A stretch of DNA of 33,463 nt from an uncultured archaeon (GTDB taxonomy: Archaea; Thermoproteota; Bathyarchaeia; TCS64). Within the stretch, counting starts at the first letter, position 1. Every line of letters starts with the position of its first letter. A model generated the notes under the pieces. It did no database searches. It saw only the letters and a program-made list of their open reading frames with translations, and was not told the DNA's origin. This document shows positions 33,115-33,463 of the stretch, piece by piece. Location of the stretch: positions 1 to 33,463 of the forward strand of contig CALIUM010000028.1 in assembly GCA_938048735.1 (NCBI GenBank), written 5' to 3'. The translations under genes and the position numbers were made by a program.

Positions 33115-33435
33115 TCACCAGAGCGAAAGAGAGAAAAGGGGGTAAAAGCGAAATCTTAATTCAGAGGAAATTGGGATAGCGGGCCGGTGGTCTAGTGGTA
33201 TGACACCGCCTTGACGCGGCGGTGGTCGCCGGTTCGAACCCGGCCCGGCCCACCATTCTGAGGCTTTTCTTTGAAGATTTTGAAAATCGCTCCCTTCTAT
33301 CGCCCCGATCATCTTTCGGAGACAAAACTCAAAGGATTTCGACAAATTAAGGCCTATTTCACGAGCACGATGGATGAGATCCTCCTCGACATAGAGGCTG
33401 AGGCGCGCCTTTCTATGCGCAGACATGCGCATCAT
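33115..33435 (-). CDS. Antitoxin-like (CopG/VapB-type) ORF running antisense through tRNA-Val
   Basis: ATG 33435 has an excellent ribosome-binding site (AAGGAGGA about 5 bases upstream). Residues 1-50 look genuine: ARLSLYVEEDLIHRAREIG then LNLSKSFEFCLRKMI is the ribbon-helix-helix style seen in archaeal type II antitoxins. From about residue 60 the frame is the complementary strand of tRNA-Val (AGPGSNRRPPPRQGGVIPLD), so the C-terminus is templated by the tRNA gene before a TGA at 33115. No toxin gene follows. Either the original C-terminus was replaced when an element integrated at the tRNA, or the gene evolved to read through it. A coding N-terminal half is likely; expression of the whole is uncertain. 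Confidence 0.6.
   Translation of the reverse strand: MMRMSAHRKARLSLYVEEDLIHRAREIGLNLSKSFEFCLRKMIGAIEGSDFQNLQRKASEWWAGPGSNRRPPPRQGGVIPLDHRPAIPISSELRFRFYPLFSLSLW
33181..33255 (+). tRNA. tRNA-Val(GAC)
   Basis: Acceptor GGGCCGG/CCGGCCC, anticodon stem CCGCC/GGCGG with loop TTGACGC giving GAC, T arm GCCGG-TTCGAAC-CCGGC, discriminator A and an encoded CCA. No intron. A weak TATA-like CTTAAT lies about 24 bases upstream. The antitoxin-like ORF overlaps the whole gene on the other strand. Confidence 0.95.
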
Positions 33436-33463
33436 CTCAATCCTCCTTCTTCTCAGCTCCTAC

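Overview
The window is archaeal chromosomal DNA, most likely from a TACK-superphylum (Thermoproteota) lineage, possibly Bathyarchaeia-like. The lineage is an inference. The sequence shows an ESCRT-III/Vps4 (Cdv) division locus, Orc1/Cdc6, RadA, aIF2-beta, a DUF424 protein, a B-family DNA polymerase, a tRNA-Phe with an intron, encoded tRNA CCA ends, TATA-box promoters, and heavy use of AGG/AGA and ATA codons. TAG ends about seven of the roughly 28 real genes, so the code looks standard.

Layout. (1) 1-2.9 kb is accessory DNA: a partial unknown gene, a 640-bp repeat-rich gene-free stretch (9-bp tandem repeats, a 20-bp palindrome, an inverted repeat) and a tyrosine recombinase. (2) 2.9-8.7 kb holds metabolic and RNA-modification genes: a ThDP enzyme, an M81/MlrC-type metallopeptidase, a tRNA methylthiotransferase and two small ORFs. 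(3) 8.9-12.1 kb is the division locus: two ESCRT-III (CdvB) paralogs, a Vps4/CdvC ATPase and a small membrane protein, with no CdvA. (4) 12.1-21 kb carries a PHP phosphoesterase and MetRS, then a purine/SAM-salvage island: adenosine deaminase broken by an in-frame TAG, MTA phosphorylase, a purine phosphoribosyltransferase, and an adenine deaminase-aIF2beta-DUF424-ahcY operon. (5) 21-22.3 kb is an M24-fold protein that has lost metal ligands. (6) 22.5-28.5 kb is a replication/recombination block: Orc1/Cdc6, a winged-helix protein, RadA, a RadA paralog with dead Walker motifs, and a B-family polymerase with intact polymerase motifs but no recognisable proofreading residues. (7) 28.5-33.5 kb holds a DUF1614 membrane protein, a second tyrosine recombinase beside tRNA-Phe(GAA), a small conserved protein, a large DUF4910/M28-type peptidase, and tRNA-Val(GAC), which is overlapped antisense by an antitoxin-like ORF.

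How genes work together. The salvage island forms a coherent route: SAH gives adenosine (AhcY), MTA gives adenine (MTAP), adenine gives hypoxanthine (Ade), adenosine gives inosine (ADA, if functional), and bases return to nucleotides through the phosphoribosyltransferase. The division genes form the membrane-scission machine. The most striking candidate system is RadA + pseudo-RadA + exonuclease-less PolB, downstream of a divergent Cdc6. Its composition resembles the bacterial ImuA-ImuB-DnaE2 mutasome and it could be an archaeal damage-tolerance cassette. That function is inferred from motifs and gene order alone.
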